Shown one piece after another: positions 1 to 9,129 of a stretch of DNA of 64,000 nt (the first letter of the stretch is position 1; each line of letters starts with the position of its first letter). The notes beneath the pieces are model-generated. The model did not search any database, was not told where the DNA came from, and worked only from the letters and a program-made list of their open reading frames with translations. Source of the DNA: Paenibacillus sp. 19GGS1-52 (GTDB lineage: Bacteria > Bacillota > Bacilli > Paenibacillales > Paenibacillaceae); the NCBI RefSeq assembly GCF_022369515.1, contig NZ_CP059724.1, forward strand, positions 6,200,001 through 6,264,000. Direction: 5' to 3'. The position numbers and the translations under genes were made by a program.

Positions 1-409
1 CGTACACTATATTAGTCAGGACCAAGGATACAAATGCAGCTGAGAGCTTAGCAGTAACAATGGTTGTACGTGTGACTGGTTTGGTTAAGAGGAAATCCGC
101 CGTTTTTTCCCGAACCTCTTTAGAGACAATCGAAACCCCTATATTCATCGCCTGAATGGCTCCGATCAGCATAATAAATGTTAAACCATACGAGTAGAAC
201 CCCAGCAGTGTAAATAAATTATCCAAGTTCATGCCTAATGCTGTTCTTAGGGACTCCGGATAGCCTTCCAGCAGTTTCGTGAAGTCCGCCGCATCCTTAG
301 CAAATGTGGGGAAGATAGACATAAATAACACCATAATCGCGATTAGTGATATTGACCAAGTGATCGTGGACTTACGGTAGGCTTTTAACTCATGCCAAAA
401 GATATTCAT
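1..409 (-). CDS. ABC-2 type transporter permease (partial, N-terminal part)
   Basis: Membrane subunit of an ABC transporter. The ATG is at 409 and the frame is open to the window edge, so only about 136 N-terminal residues are visible. They begin MNIFWHELKAYRKSTITWSI, an amphipathic start followed by a first membrane segment. An exporter-type extracytoplasmic stretch follows, then a second hydrophobic segment near YSYGLTFIMLIGAIQAMNIG, and a cytoplasmic motif KEVREKTADFLLTKPVTR that is typical of ABC-2 permeases. It starts 6 bases after the stop of the ATPase gene, so the two are surely co-transcribed. Substrate unknown; TetR-linked pairs of this kind usually export drugs or ions. Confidence 0.85.
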   Translation of the reverse strand, partial: MNIFWHELKAYRKSTITWSISLIAIMVLFMSIFPTFAKDAADFTKLLEGYPESLRTALGMNLDNLFTLLGFYSYGLTFIMLIGAIQAMNIGVSIVSKEVREKTADFLLTKPVTRTTIVTAKLSAAFVSLVLTNIVY

Positions 410-415
410 AACGTT

Positions 416-1300
416 CTAGGCCTCCTTTACATAGTAGTGCATAAAGATCTCCTCCAGGTCCGGCTCTTCGATCCATACGTTGGCGATTTCCGTTTCAGCA
501 ATTTTTTTCAACACGATATTGAGGTTGCCTTTAAATAGGAAGCTGACGCTGTTACCCTCCACCTCTAATTTACTCACACCCGCTACATCAAAGTAACTCT
601 TATCCAGGTTAGATTTCGTGTGAATCTTGAATTTCTTATAGTTGTTTTCTTGCAGGGTACTAATCTTCTCCACCGTAACGATCTGACCTTCTTTAATGAT
701 TGCGACCCGACTGCATAACCGCTGAACTTCACTTAAGATATGGGAGGAAAATAATACCGTCGCGCCTTTTTGATGCTCGATCTCCAGCAATTCAAAAAAT
801 TTCTGCTGCATCAGCGGATCTAAGCCGCTCGTGGGTTCATCCAGAATAATAAGCTTCGGCTCATGGAGCAACCCTTGGACAATCCCTACCTTCTTTTTAT
901 TTCCCAAGGATAAATCATCAATTTTCTTCGTGAGATCCAGATCCATGATTTCCGCAAGTTCCTTGATTCGTTTCGTACAGTCCTTTTTATAGAAGCTGGC
1001 TGAATATTTCAACAGGTCGATCACCTTCATATTGTCGTAATAGAACACTTCAGATGGCAAATAGCCGATCTGCTTCTTGATTTCCGGAGCGAATTCAATA
1101 CAATCCTTACCAAAGATCTTCGCATTTCCGCTGGTTGGATAAATTAATGACAATAAGGTTCTGATGGTCGTCGATTTCCCGGCACCGTTGGGGCCAATGA
1201 AACCAAAGATCTCGCCCTCTTCGACATTAAAGCTGATGTCTGTAATCCCTCTGGACTTGCCATAAGTTTTGGTCAGGTTATTAATTTCGATTACATTCAT
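416..1300 (-). CDS. ABC transporter ATP-binding protein
   Basis: ATPase of 294 aa that powers the permease downstream. Visible motifs are Walker A GPNGAGKST near residue 37, a signature-like LSLGNKKKVGIVQGL near 130, Walker B KLIILDEPTSGLDP near 148, and the switch histidine in SSHILSEV near 186. The signature reads LSLGN rather than LSGGQ, as in other ABC-2/Nat-type ATPases. The last roughly 90 residues form the C-terminal extension common to this subgroup. It is the second gene of a TetR-ATPase-permease operon, 21 bases from the regulator. Confidence 0.92.
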   Translation of the reverse strand: MNVIEINNLTKTYGKSRGITDISFNVEEGEIFGFIGPNGAGKSTTIRTLLSLIYPTSGNAKIFGKDCIEFAPEIKKQIGYLPSEVFYYDNMKVIDLLKYSASFYKKDCTKRIKELAEIMDLDLTKKIDDLSLGNKKKVGIVQGLLHEPKLIILDEPTSGLDPLMQQKFFELLEIEHQKGATVLFSSHILSEVQRLCSRVAIIKEGQIVTVEKISTLQENNYKKFKIHTKSNLDKSYFDVAGVSKLEVEGNSVSFLFKGNLNIVLKKIAETEIANVWIEEPDLEEIFMHYYVKEA

Positions 1301-1321
1301 GATCTGTTCCTCCCTTGATTC

Positions 1322-1945
1322 CTATTTATAAAAAGCATTTCTCAAAATCTCGCTATAACTATCCATTTCCGCTGTGATTTCCTCTATCTTCATTTGATCC
1401 AGTGGAATAGTTGCCACTTTATCCTGCAGATGATAGGCGAAGCCCTCCATGGTCCAAAAAATAATCTGCATCGTCATCGTGATGTCGATTCCCTCTTTGA
1501 ATTTAGAATAATCAATATCTGCAAAAAATTCTTTGTAGCCCTGATCCAATAATTCTTTTTTCCTGCGCTCTAAATCCACTTTGACTTCACTGGCATCTTC
1601 GGGATAGGCCGCCTTGATAAAATCGAAGGCATCGGGATATTTTTGAAAAAGACCAAACTTAAGGATGGCCACCTGCCTGTAGCGAATGAAAATGTCATTT
1701 TCACTCCAATCGATCTTGGCTTGTATTTCTTCGAGCAGCATTTCCATAAAATGATCGTACAGAAATAAGTACAGGTCCTTCTTATTATTAAAGTAGTGAA
1801 ATAATAACCCCTTTGATATTTCAGCTTCCTTCACAATTTCATTTGTAGATGCATTTTGATACCCCTTTTTGGTGAACTCCTTCAGGGCTGCATTTAATAT
1901 TCGATCCTGCTTCTCCGGGTGTAGATTTAGAAATTTCGCAAACAA
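1322..1945 (-). CDS. TetR/AcrR-family transcriptional regulator
   Basis: One-component repressor of 207 aa. The N-terminal helix-turn-helix reads ILNAALKEFTKKGYQNASTNEIVKEAEISKG...FHYFNNKKDLYLFLY, the standard TetR DNA-binding domain. The C-terminal helical half is the ligand and dimer domain and gives no clue to the ligand. I prefer a TTG start at 1945 because GCGAGGTG ends 6 bases before it. A GTG at 1954 is in frame but lies inside that ribosome site. Two matching inverted repeats sit on its own promoter, so it very probably represses itself and the ABC genes that follow. Confidence 0.9.
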   Translation of the reverse strand: MFAKFLNLHPEKQDRILNAALKEFTKKGYQNASTNEIVKEAEISKGLLFHYFNNKKDLYLFLYDHFMEMLLEEIQAKIDWSENDIFIRYRQVAILKFGLFQKYPDAFDFIKAAYPEDASEVKVDLERRKKELLDQGYKEFFADIDYSKFKEGIDITMTMQIIFWTMEGFAYHLQDKVATIPLDQMKIEEITAEMDSYSEILRNAFYK

Positions 1946-1966
1946 TGGATTCACCTCGCGATAGTA

Positions 1967-2016
1967 TTGACTACTCTGGTCAAAAACATTGTAAATCGAT
2001 TGACCCTAGTGGTCAA
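1967..2016 (-). promoter_or_regulatory. TetR operon promoter with two operators
   Basis: On the minus strand a -35 TTGACC (2011-2016), a 17-bp spacer and a -10 TACAAT (1988-1993) form a good sigma-A promoter for the TetR/ABC operon. Two inverted repeats of the form TTGACY-N5-GGTCAA lie at 2000-2016 (covering the -35) and 1967-1983 (covering the start region). Their centres are 33 bp apart, about three helical turns. This is classic auto-repression geometry. Confidence 0.75.
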
Positions 2017-2077
2017 TAGCTAAAATGGGGTTGTCAAAAGTGACGCTCGAAGTCGGGTGGCTTTCACTGGCCCATAA

Positions 2078-2131
2078 CCTGTTATACCTGTTATATTTGT
2101 TATATCTGTCATCCCTGTCATCCCTGTTCAA
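2078..2131. repeat. Six-copy 9-bp tandem repeat
   Basis: Six adjacent 9-bp units run CCTGTTATA (twice), TTTGTTATA, TCTGTCATC, CCTGTCATC, CCTGTTCAA. They lie in the 1946-2272 gap, downstream of nothing coding on either strand. Apart from the TetR promoter and the terminator at 2210, I see nothing else in this gap. Confidence 0.7.
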
Positions 2132-2209
2132 CCCGCAACTCCCCCGTTGATACAGCTCTCAGACGGATTACACCATCTTCCTGTACATAATGAGATACTC
2201 ATTTAACTG

Positions 2210-2262
2210 CACATAAAAGCCGTACGGAACCACAGTGTGGCGTTCCGTACGGCTTTTATGTG
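2210..2262 (-). terminator. Rho-independent terminator of the SLH metallophosphatase gene
   Basis: A near-perfect 21-bp inverted repeat (arms 2210-2230 and 2242-2262, centred on ACATAAAAGCCGTACGGAAC) with an 11-base loop. The arms end in AAAA/TTTT, so it could stop transcription in both directions. It begins 11 bases after the stop of the metallophosphatase gene. Confidence 0.85.
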
Positions 2263-2272
2263 GGTTGAACCT

Positions 2273-5122
2273 TTATTCCATATATTTCTTCATAAGATTA
2301 TAAATAATAACGGCCGCTTCCGCCCGAGTGGCGCTTTGTTTAGGATTTAACATCCCATTTCCGCTGCCAGTGATAATTTCTTCGCGGAGGATCGCTGCAA
2401 TGGATGCTTTGGCGTATGCTGATACTTTGGAAGCATCCTTAAATTCATCCAACTCATGGACTGATAGTGTAATCTTTATTTTGCCTGATTTCTGCAAGGC
2501 TCTCGCCACCATAACCATTAAATCTTCGCGTGTGATTTCTGCGCTCGGTAGGAACTGATTGTTGCCCATTCCAGAGATGATATCGTTCCCCTTCGCAATC
2601 GCTATGGCTTCACTATAATAAGCATTAGCTGCTACATCGGTGAAATTGCTATTGGCTTGTCCCTGCAGCTCCAAACCCTTAACCAACAATAGAATGAAAT
2701 CTGCTCTTCTTATTGCTTTCCCCGGTCCAAAAGATGTTGCCGAAATTCCTTTGATAATCCCCTTGCTGGCCAACTCCTCAATGGCTTGCTGCGCCCAATC
2801 ATATTTACCGGCAACGTCACTAAAGGATGGGTTTGCTGGTGCAGGAGTTATAGTCGGCGTTACTATTGGTGCTGCTGTAGAAGATACTGCCGGTGATGGT
2901 ATTGGCGTTTTTGTGGGTACTGTTGTGGATACCACTATCGGTTCTGGTATTGGTGCTACTGTTGGTGTTGGTGTTGTTGCTGAAACGACATCCGAAGCTA
3001 CTGATTCTCCCGCTCCATTCACTGCAGTGACTTTATAACTATACGTAGTTGAGGCGGATAGATTGTCATCCAGGTAAGATAGCTCAGTCACGGGTACGGT
3101 GTTGCACAGTACAAAATCCTCGCTGCCGGCCTTGGATCGGTAAATATTATAACCTGTTGACTCAGCAGTAGCATTCCAAGTCAGTGTGATACCGCTTGAC
3201 TTTCCGGCACTAGCCTTAAGTCCGGTCGGGGCAGCGGGAACGGCTGCGTTAGAAGTGCCTTTGCGAATTGTGTAAGAATCTACCTCCGTCATAACGTCCG
3301 TCGCTGGATCAATCTTATAGGTACTGATGGACAAACTTTGGTTTGTAACGCTGACATGGGAAAAGCTTGGTGCATAAAACTGTTCACGCTTAGCAGAGTA
3401 TGGTTCTGGAACTGCTTTTAAATCATAATATTTACTGCCGCTGGCCGAGTTCACCGTAACATACAAGGTTCCGGTTGGGTTAACTACATCCCCGTTCTCA
3501 TTCAGCTGCTGGTCCTTTTTCGGTACATCATTCTCCATTTGATAAGTCCGAACATAGCTATGGTCGTGGCCCATCAGAACAACATCAATGTCGAGTTCAT
3601 CAAAAACTTTAGTCAGCGAAGCTCTCAAATCAGTTATATAGCCTTCTGTTGAATGATTAGCAGCGCTGTAGATCGAATGGTGGAACATAACTACTTTCCA
3701 GGTAGCATTAGGAGTGGCCGCTATCGCTTCCTGCATAAAAGCTTTGTGACCAGTTCCCACGTTATTGTTGGTATTCAACATCATATAAAGGGTATTCCCG
3801 TGGGTAAAGTAATAATCACCGCCTGCATCAGTAATTCCATAGTCCGTTGACTCATTGGGCTGGTTATAATGTTTCATATAATTAATGTTGTTATCGTGAT
3901 TTCCTGAAACTGTAGCCAGGGGATACCGTTTCAGCTCAGCAGGTGAGAAAAACCCGGAATATTGGACCTCGTTGTCAGCTACATTAACCTGATCTCCTAC
4001 AGACATCAAAAAGCTTGCGTTAGGGTATTTGTAGATGGATTTAGTTAACGTATCTTGCCAGCCCGTTGTGTCTCCGGCGACATTCTCACTGCTGCTCGCC
4101 CCGATTTGCGGGTCTCCATACAGCAGGAAATCATAGGCAGCGGATTCATGCGTGGTGAAGCTATAAACCGAACTCCATTCCTCCCCGTCACTAACACGGT
4201 ATACATATTCTGTAGATTCCTGCAGGCCTGTTACGGTTACTTTATTGGAGGCAAGAGCGTCCGTCCCAACCGCTAAAGTACCGGTAAAAGTCTCATGCAT
4301 ATCTGGGAATGCCGCTGTGGTCATGTCATTCTTCTTCGCAATTTGCACTCTGCTCGCGCTTGTTGAAGATGTATTCGTTGGTACCCAGGTAAAGTTTAAT
4401 TCCGTAGCATCTCGCCCCGGAGTCATGACCAAATCAGCGACAGAATTGACAATGACCAAAGCCAGTGTGGCGGTAACGCCTTGGTAAGCAGCGGTCAAAG
4501 TCACACTTCCCACGGAAGTCTCTGGGGCCACCAATAACATACCATCTACTACTTTTACATCCAATGGTTTGGAACTTGTCCACTCTACATCATCTGTTAA
4601 ATCGACCTTGCTGCCATCAGCTTTATAGCGAAATGCCTCCACCACTGAATTTTGTCCTGGACGTAGCTGCTTCTGCTCTGCGTTAAGCTTCAGAAAATAA
4701 ACCGCGGAGTTGCCTCCGATAGTCGGACTGCCATTCAATGGATCTGCATAATCTCCTCCTGACCAAGCAGCTTGCGGAACAAACTTATATTGGACCACAC
4801 CTCCAGTATGATTGAGGTCTTCCGTTGTCAACTTGTAAGAAAACACGTTCTGTTCAACATCATCTACATAAACAGAGCCCGTTGCAGTCATCGGGCGAAA
4901 TGCCTTCCAATCCGCGAAATTACCATTAATGTACATCTCACTTTTCGTAGAGACGGTTTGTACTGTAACCGTCCCATCTTCTTCAAACACTGGACTACTT
5001 ACAGCTGTGCTCTCCTCTGCCGCCTGAACCGATAATACTCCACCTTGTGTAAACAGACCTGCAAATAAAATCACGATCAGTGCCATTGCGAATAACTTGT
5101 GAATCTGAAACTTAGTAACCAA
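2273..5122 (-). CDS. Secreted SLH-anchored metallophosphatase (purple acid phosphatase-like)
   Basis: Cell-surface phosphoesterase of about 949 aa. Order of parts: signal peptide (FQIHKLFAMALIVILFAGLFTQ...VQAAEE), Ig-like BIG2 domain (about 155-230), phosphatase-associated Fn3-like domain, calcineurin-like catalytic domain (about 327-560), Fn3 (627-707), Thr/Pro linker (711-764), and three SLH repeats (767-949). Metal-site motifs are GDPQIG, SVGDQVN, SGNHDN, MFHHS and MGHDHSYVR; note D-x-Q where many relatives have D-x-H or GDxG. I choose a TTG start at 5122 because GGGAG ends 8 bases upstream. ATGs at 5140 and 5194 lack a ribosome site. The SLH repeats predict binding to pyruvylated secondary wall polymer. 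Substrate unknown. The gene is a distant paralogue of the phosphatase at 58624-62073. Confidence 0.88.
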   Translation of the reverse strand: MVTKFQIHKLFAMALIVILFAGLFTQGGVLSVQAAEESTAVSSPVFEEDGTVTVQTVSTKSEMYINGNFADWKAFRPMTATGSVYVDDVEQNVFSYKLTTEDLNHTGGVVQYKFVPQAAWSGGDYADPLNGSPTIGGNSAVYFLKLNAEQKQLRPGQNSVVEAFRYKADGSKVDLTDDVEWTSSKPLDVKVVDGMLLVAPETSVGSVTLTAAYQGVTATLALVIVNSVADLVMTPGRDATELNFTWVPTNTSSTSASRVQIAKKNDMTTAAFPDMHETFTGTLAVGTDALASNKVTVTGLQESTEYVYRVSDGEEWSSVYSFTTHESAAYDFLLYGDPQIGASSSENVAGDTTGWQDTLTKSIYKYPNASFLMSVGDQVNVADNEVQYSGFFSPAELKRYPLATVSGNHDNNINYMKHYNQPNESTDYGITDAGGDYYFTHGNTLYMMLNTNNNVGTGHKAFMQEAIAATPNATWKVVMFHHSIYSAANHSTEGYITDLRASLTKVFDELDIDVVLMGHDHSYVRTYQMENDVPKKDQQLNENGDVVNPTGTLYVTVNSASGSKYYDLKAVPEPYSAKREQFYAPSFSHVSVTNQSLSISTYKIDPATDVMTEVDSYTIRKGTSNAAVPAAPTGLKASAGKSSGITLTWNATAESTGYNIYRSKAGSEDFVLCNTVPVTELSYLDDNLSASTTYSYKVTAVNGAGESVASDVVSATTPTPTVAPIPEPIVVSTTVPTKTPIPSPAVSSTAAPIVTPTITPAPANPSFSDVAGKYDWAQQAIEELASKGIIKGISATSFGPGKAIRRADFILLLVKGLELQGQANSNFTDVAANAYYSEAIAIAKGNDIISGMGNNQFLPSAEITREDLMVMVARALQKSGKIKITLSVHELDEFKDASKVSAYAKASIAAILREEIITGSGNGMLNPKQSATRAEAAVIIYNLMKKYME

Positions 5123-5237
5123 ATCCTCATCTCCCGCCATTCCATATTTTTGATCTATAAAGCTGACTTTGCAGTGGCATAACGTTAATCCCATGCTCTG
5201 TTGCGTTCATGAAGATCATCTTATGTATCGCTTTAGG

Positions 5238-5249
5238 GCAAACGTTTGC
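5238..5249. promoter_or_regulatory. GCAAACGTTTGC palindrome, LacI-type operator candidate
   Basis: A perfect 12-bp palindrome in the 395-bp gap between the divergent metallophosphatase and YibE/F genes. Its centre AAACGTTT resembles the core recognised by LacI-family regulators (PurR, CcpA). It lies about 116 bases upstream of the phosphatase start. The rest of 5123-5517 is AT-rich and I found no other clear signal in it. Confidence 0.4.
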
Positions 5250-5517
5250 ATTAAAAGACATGCTCCTTGATTTAGATTAATTCGTATTTATTCGCTACAT
5301 GTTAAACATTTGTCAGTTTTGAGTAAATGTGTTCTAAAATTCACATTCCATTCTCATCTTAATGCTCTATTTGTTAACTATTGAAATCTAAATCTCCTGA
5401 TCAAACGTAAGGCACAGAACGTGATTTAATATTCATTTTACAAAAAAATGAATTAGCACTTACATATCCTGCCTATAGTAGACAAGTCTTGATTTGATAA
5501 CAGGAGTGAATTTATTT

Positions 5518-6681
5518 ATGACGAAGTCTAAATGGCTACCGCGAGGTATCATCGTAGGTTTGTTGCTGGTATTCTCTGTATTTCTATATATGCTCAATGC
5601 AAATGGACCTCAATCTTACTTACAACAAAGCGGCAGCTCCTACCTTAAATATGAGAAAGCCACAATCATAAAGGTCGCTAGCGAAACAGTTGAGCAGGAT
5701 GAAGTTTTGGGTGGCTTATATCGGGGGTCACAAATGTTGGAGGTCCGAATCCTCACGGGTGAGCATAAAGGTGAACTTCACACCATCAAGAACTTTCTAA
5801 GTGACCGCTACAATGTATACGGCAAAGCAGGAATGAAAATAGTGGTATGTGTAGAAACAGCCAACCCCAGCATGTATGAGGTACGCGTGTACAGTTACTA
5901 CCGTGCGCCTACGCTATATTTCTTCGCGTTTCTGTTCATTGCCATCATGTGGGCCATTGGTGGAAAAAAAGGGTTGAAATCCGTCGTCGGACTAGCGTAT
6001 ACGATGATTTGCATCATTTTCTTTTTCATTCCACTGCTGCATCACGGATTCTCACCTATTCTGGCCTCTGTAATCATGGTGATTATTACGACCTGCGCGA
6101 ACCTCTTCTTGATTCATGGCTGGAATTCGAAATCTGTATCGGCCGTCATTGGAACTACAATAGGGGTTGTATTTGCTGGTTTGGTCTCCAGCGTGGCCGG
6201 AGCTTTCGCTCATATATCCGGATTAAATTCGGAGGAGGCTGAAACGTTAATTGTCATTGCCCGCGATACCCATATGCAGGTCAAGGATCTCTTGTTCGCC
6301 GGAATCTTAATTGCTTCGCTGGGAGCGATCGTAGACGTAAGCATTTCCGTTTCTTCTTCCATCCATGAGGTGTATACGGTAAATCATTCGCTACGGAAGA
6401 AAGAATTGTTCAGATCAGGAATTAATGTCGGCCGTGATATGATGGGAACGATGTCGGACACCCTTATACTTGCTTTTACAGGCAGCTCCTTACAGGCATT
6501 GATACTGATCTATTCCTATCGTGTCCCTTTTACGCAACTGACTAATATGGAGATGATCGCGATTGAAGTCATTCAGGGGTTGTCCGGAAGTATTGCCGTA
6601 GTATTGACTGTCCCTATCGTCGCATTTATTTCATCCCGGCTTATTCCTCTGATGAACAAAACGTTGTCTACGACAAAATAA
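5518..6681 (+). CDS. YibE/F-like membrane protein
   Basis: Integral membrane protein of 387 aa. It has one N-terminal membrane segment (IIVGLLLVFSVFLYML), an extracytoplasmic beta-rich domain of about 100 residues, then about seven membrane helices from residue 125 to the end. The extracytoplasmic GGLYRGSQMLEVRILTGEHK and the membrane motif DVSISVSSSIHEV are typical of the YibE/F family, whose biochemical role is unknown. I use ATG 5518 because AGGAGTGA precedes it by 8 bases. An upstream TTG at 5494 has no such site. It stands alone. Confidence 0.85.
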   Translation: MTKSKWLPRGIIVGLLLVFSVFLYMLNANGPQSYLQQSGSSYLKYEKATIIKVASETVEQDEVLGGLYRGSQMLEVRILTGEHKGELHTIKNFLSDRYNVYGKAGMKIVVCVETANPSMYEVRVYSYYRAPTLYFFAFLFIAIMWAIGGKKGLKSVVGLAYTMICIIFFFIPLLHHGFSPILASVIMVIITTCANLFLIHGWNSKSVSAVIGTTIGVVFAGLVSSVAGAFAHISGLNSEEAETLIVIARDTHMQVKDLLFAGILIASLGAIVDVSISVSSSIHEVYTVNHSLRKKELFRSGINVGRDMMGTMSDTLILAFTGSSLQALILIYSYRVPFTQLTNMEMIAIEVIQGLSGSIAVVLTVPIVAFISSRLIPLMNKTLSTTK

Positions 6682-6682
6682 G

Positions 6683-7712
6683 AAGAAACTCTGGTTCGTT
6701 TCTGCCTGATCGTTCAAGAGCGAGCCGATTGGCAAGTCCGGTTAACGGATCATTGTTTTCGAACTATCATATTGGGTATTTTCGTTGATCAGCATCCATA
6801 CATCTTCTCCATTAGTATGCCGGAAGCGACACTCCATTTCAAAGGAAGGCCGTATGCCTGTTCAGCTGTTATTTGACAATGGCTCGTGCCTTTGCCAAGT
6901 CATCGGGATGGACGATGTTCTTTATTAGGCGAAGAAATTAGCCAGTTAAAAAGTTGTATTAAAAGCATTCAGTTCCGTAGATACATCCCCGAACCCAAGA
7001 AGGAAGGATCACTCCATACCTTGGAAGGCGGAAAAGAAGCGGGGATCACTGGCTCCATACTCCGTTTTTTTCCAGTATCCGAGCTGCTCTCCAGATTGAA
7101 TTGATAACCTTGATAGGTATCCTTCGATTTCAAAGGGTATAATCAATCCTACGATCAATCTTCGGAAAGGAGTGTTAAACAGCCAATTCATCTCTGTCGT
7201 CTCATTATTTTTATAGGATTGCATGAGAACGTCAAGATTGAAATTTGGAGACATCATATTACCCAAATATTGAATAATCTGCGTCGGATCATCCATGTCC
7301 AATACATTTCGGTATACTAGAATGGCTGACAGCTGGATTGGCATTGCCCGCTCATTAGCAAGGATATGCAGCAGCAATTCCACCGCTTGAGACCCTAGAT
7401 CGTATACTGGCAATTGAAATGTCGTCAAAGAGAGACGAATCGATCTCCTTGGATACATCATCGATGCCTATGACGGCTGCATCCTCAGGAACCCTGACAT
7501 GCAACACCTTAAAATGATTGATCAATTCGATCGCCATCAGATCATTTACCGCGATCACGGCTGAATACGGGAGTCCCTGTTGCACCATGGACACTGCAAT
7601 CTCATACGTGTTCATTTGCAGGACATCATGGAACCCGTCTTGGTCGTTCCCTAACTTATACTTTTGGAGCGCTTGGCCAACATGATGTTCCTTCGCCTTT
7701 TGAGAGATACTC
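6683..7712 (-). pseudogene. Remnant of a PBP-like/PAS/GGDEF sensor (diguanylate cyclase type)
   Basis: Broken on both ends and frameshifted inside. Reading down the minus strand, 7712-7430 encodes a LacI-type periplasmic-binding fold (AKEHHVGQALQKYKLGNDQD, then YSAVIAVNDLMAIELI and AAVIGIDDVSKE). A frameshift near 7440-7460 moves to the next frame (LTTFQLPVYDLGSQAVELLL), which runs to a stop at 7009. Further frame changes are needed for PAS-like words around 6900-6780 (HPDDLAKARAIV, and HTNGEDVWMLIN-like). The last piece, near 6740-6685, reads NDPLTGLANRLALER, the opening of a GGDEF domain, and is cut off at the end of the YibE/F gene. The start codon and the GGDEF core are missing. Confidence 0.75.
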
Positions 7713-7755
7713 TTTCATTCATATTCACCCACTAATGTTGTATGCATGATTGGAA

Positions 7756-7817
7756 TTGACAATTTTCTGTTAGCGATGTTACGCTCACAGTACGTTCGAG
7801 CGTTCTTTAAACAGAAC
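7756..7817 (+). promoter_or_regulatory. Weak promoter plus dyad operator of the nucleotidyltransferase gene
   Basis: TTGACA at 7756-7761 is a good -35. The only -10 at a suitable distance is TACGCT (7780-7785, 18-bp spacer), which is weak. Downstream, 7802-7817 reads GTTCTTTAAACAGAAC, a dyad matching 12 of 16 bases of the palindrome at the lasso operon promoter (15248-15263). It lies just after the expected start of transcription, where a repressor would sit. Confidence 0.45.
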
Positions 7818-7856
7818 GAATTCTATCTTGTTTGGATACTAAGAAGGAGAGTTCCT

Positions 7857-9038
7857 ATGACTGACCGGTATGCTCTTGATAAAGGGCGCTTATCTTCGGA
7901 ATTATTGCTTCTACTTACGCTTCTTGCCACGGACAACATCGACGAGACAGCGGGTCAAGAGCCGGAACTGTTCGCAGATATAGACTGGGAGCTGTTTATT
8001 CAACTAACCTTGCATCATCGCGTATATCCATTCTTATATCCCAAGCTTAGCCGTATGCGTGAAGAGTGTGTGCCTACCCTGGTTATCCAGCGGTTGAAGA
8101 ACGAATACCGCCGCAATACCGTGCAGATGCTTCAGCTTAGTGGCGAAATGGGGCGAATTGGCGATGAGCTGGCTCGCTTGAATATACGCTCTTTGTTTCT
8201 GAAAGGGCCCGTACTTGCTCTAGATTTATATGGAGACATCTCACTCCGCACCTCGCGTGACCTCGATTTCATCGTGCCCTTGGAACAACTAGCCGAAACG
8301 GAAGCACTGCTGGTCCAGCTCGGGTATGTAAAGGAAGAGGAATTCGAGACTATCTTAGGAGATTGGAAATGGAGACAGCATCATACGACCTTCAATCACT
8401 CCGTAACTACTATCAAAGTTGAAGTCCACTGGAGATTGAACCCAGCGCCTTCCAGAGAGCCTGATTTCGATGAGCTATGGACACGCGCGAGGGCAAGCAG
8501 TCTCGGGCGGAATGTCTATTATCTAGGCAAAGAGGATCTGTTCCTGTTCCTGAGCGCTCACGGAGCCAGACACGGCTGGTCAAGACTGCGCTGGCTGCTA
8601 GATATTAAGCAGTTGTTAGCGCAACAGCCAGAGCCTGGCGCGTTGATCCAGCTCCTTCAGCGGTATCATTATAGCAATATGGGGGGTCAGGCTCTGCTAT
8701 TGGCGGCCGCTTTACTAAAGGCACCGATAGATCCCGCCTTGTCAGGCTTGACAGATAGCCCTAAGGCCCATCGGTTGGCAGAGCTTTCCATGTTCTACAT
8801 TGAGCGTTTGGTCAACCTGAATAATCCTCCGTTGGCGCCGGAAGTGGAGCGGCATTACAAATATTATCAGCCAGCGATTCTAACGCGTCCGCAGCAGCTC
8901 CTGTACGTACTGGGATTTCTGTATCCCTATGCGGCGGACGCAAAGACACTGCCACTGCCTCAGCCGCTGCATTTTTTGTATTTCCCGTTGCGCCCCTTTT
9001 TATGGGGCTGGAGAAAAGCGATTGGTGAGGACAAGTAA
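7857..9038 (+). CDS. Nucleotidyltransferase-fold protein, lasso-cluster associated
   Basis: Protein of 393 aa of the NTP_transf_5 type. The catalytic-fold motif is FLKGPVLALDLYGDISLRTS followed by RDLDFIV (about residues 118-141), giving the metal-binding D-x-D. A helical C-terminal half follows. ATG 7857 is chosen because AAGGAGAG precedes it by 6 bases; longer in-frame readings back to 7746 have no ribosome site. Proteins of this family recur beside Firmicutes lasso peptide genes. Here the gene converges on the exporter gene across a two-way terminator and carries a lasso-like operator. It may add a nucleotide-derived group to the peptide; that is inference. Confidence 0.8.
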   Translation: MTDRYALDKGRLSSELLLLLTLLATDNIDETAGQEPELFADIDWELFIQLTLHHRVYPFLYPKLSRMREECVPTLVIQRLKNEYRRNTVQMLQLSGEMGRIGDELARLNIRSLFLKGPVLALDLYGDISLRTSRDLDFIVPLEQLAETEALLVQLGYVKEEEFETILGDWKWRQHHTTFNHSVTTIKVEVHWRLNPAPSREPDFDELWTRARASSLGRNVYYLGKEDLFLFLSAHGARHGWSRLRWLLDIKQLLAQQPEPGALIQLLQRYHYSNMGGQALLLAAALLKAPIDPALSGLTDSPKAHRLAELSMFYIERLVNLNNPPLAPEVERHYKYYQPAILTRPQQLLYVLGFLYPYAADAKTLPLPQPLHFLYFPLRPFLWGWRKAIGEDK

Positions 9039-9129
9039 AGCTTGCTCCACTATCCATGGATAAGTTCGATCAGAATCGTCCGGACTGAAAAGCCCCTATT
9101 CACTCGGAATCAGGCGATTTGAGAGTTTG

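Noticed and set aside
2640-3038. 132-aa plus-strand frame opposite the SLH phosphatase, rich in Gly and Val
   Set aside because: Antisense to the Thr/Pro linker; the composition is a by-product of the repeat-rich linker codons.
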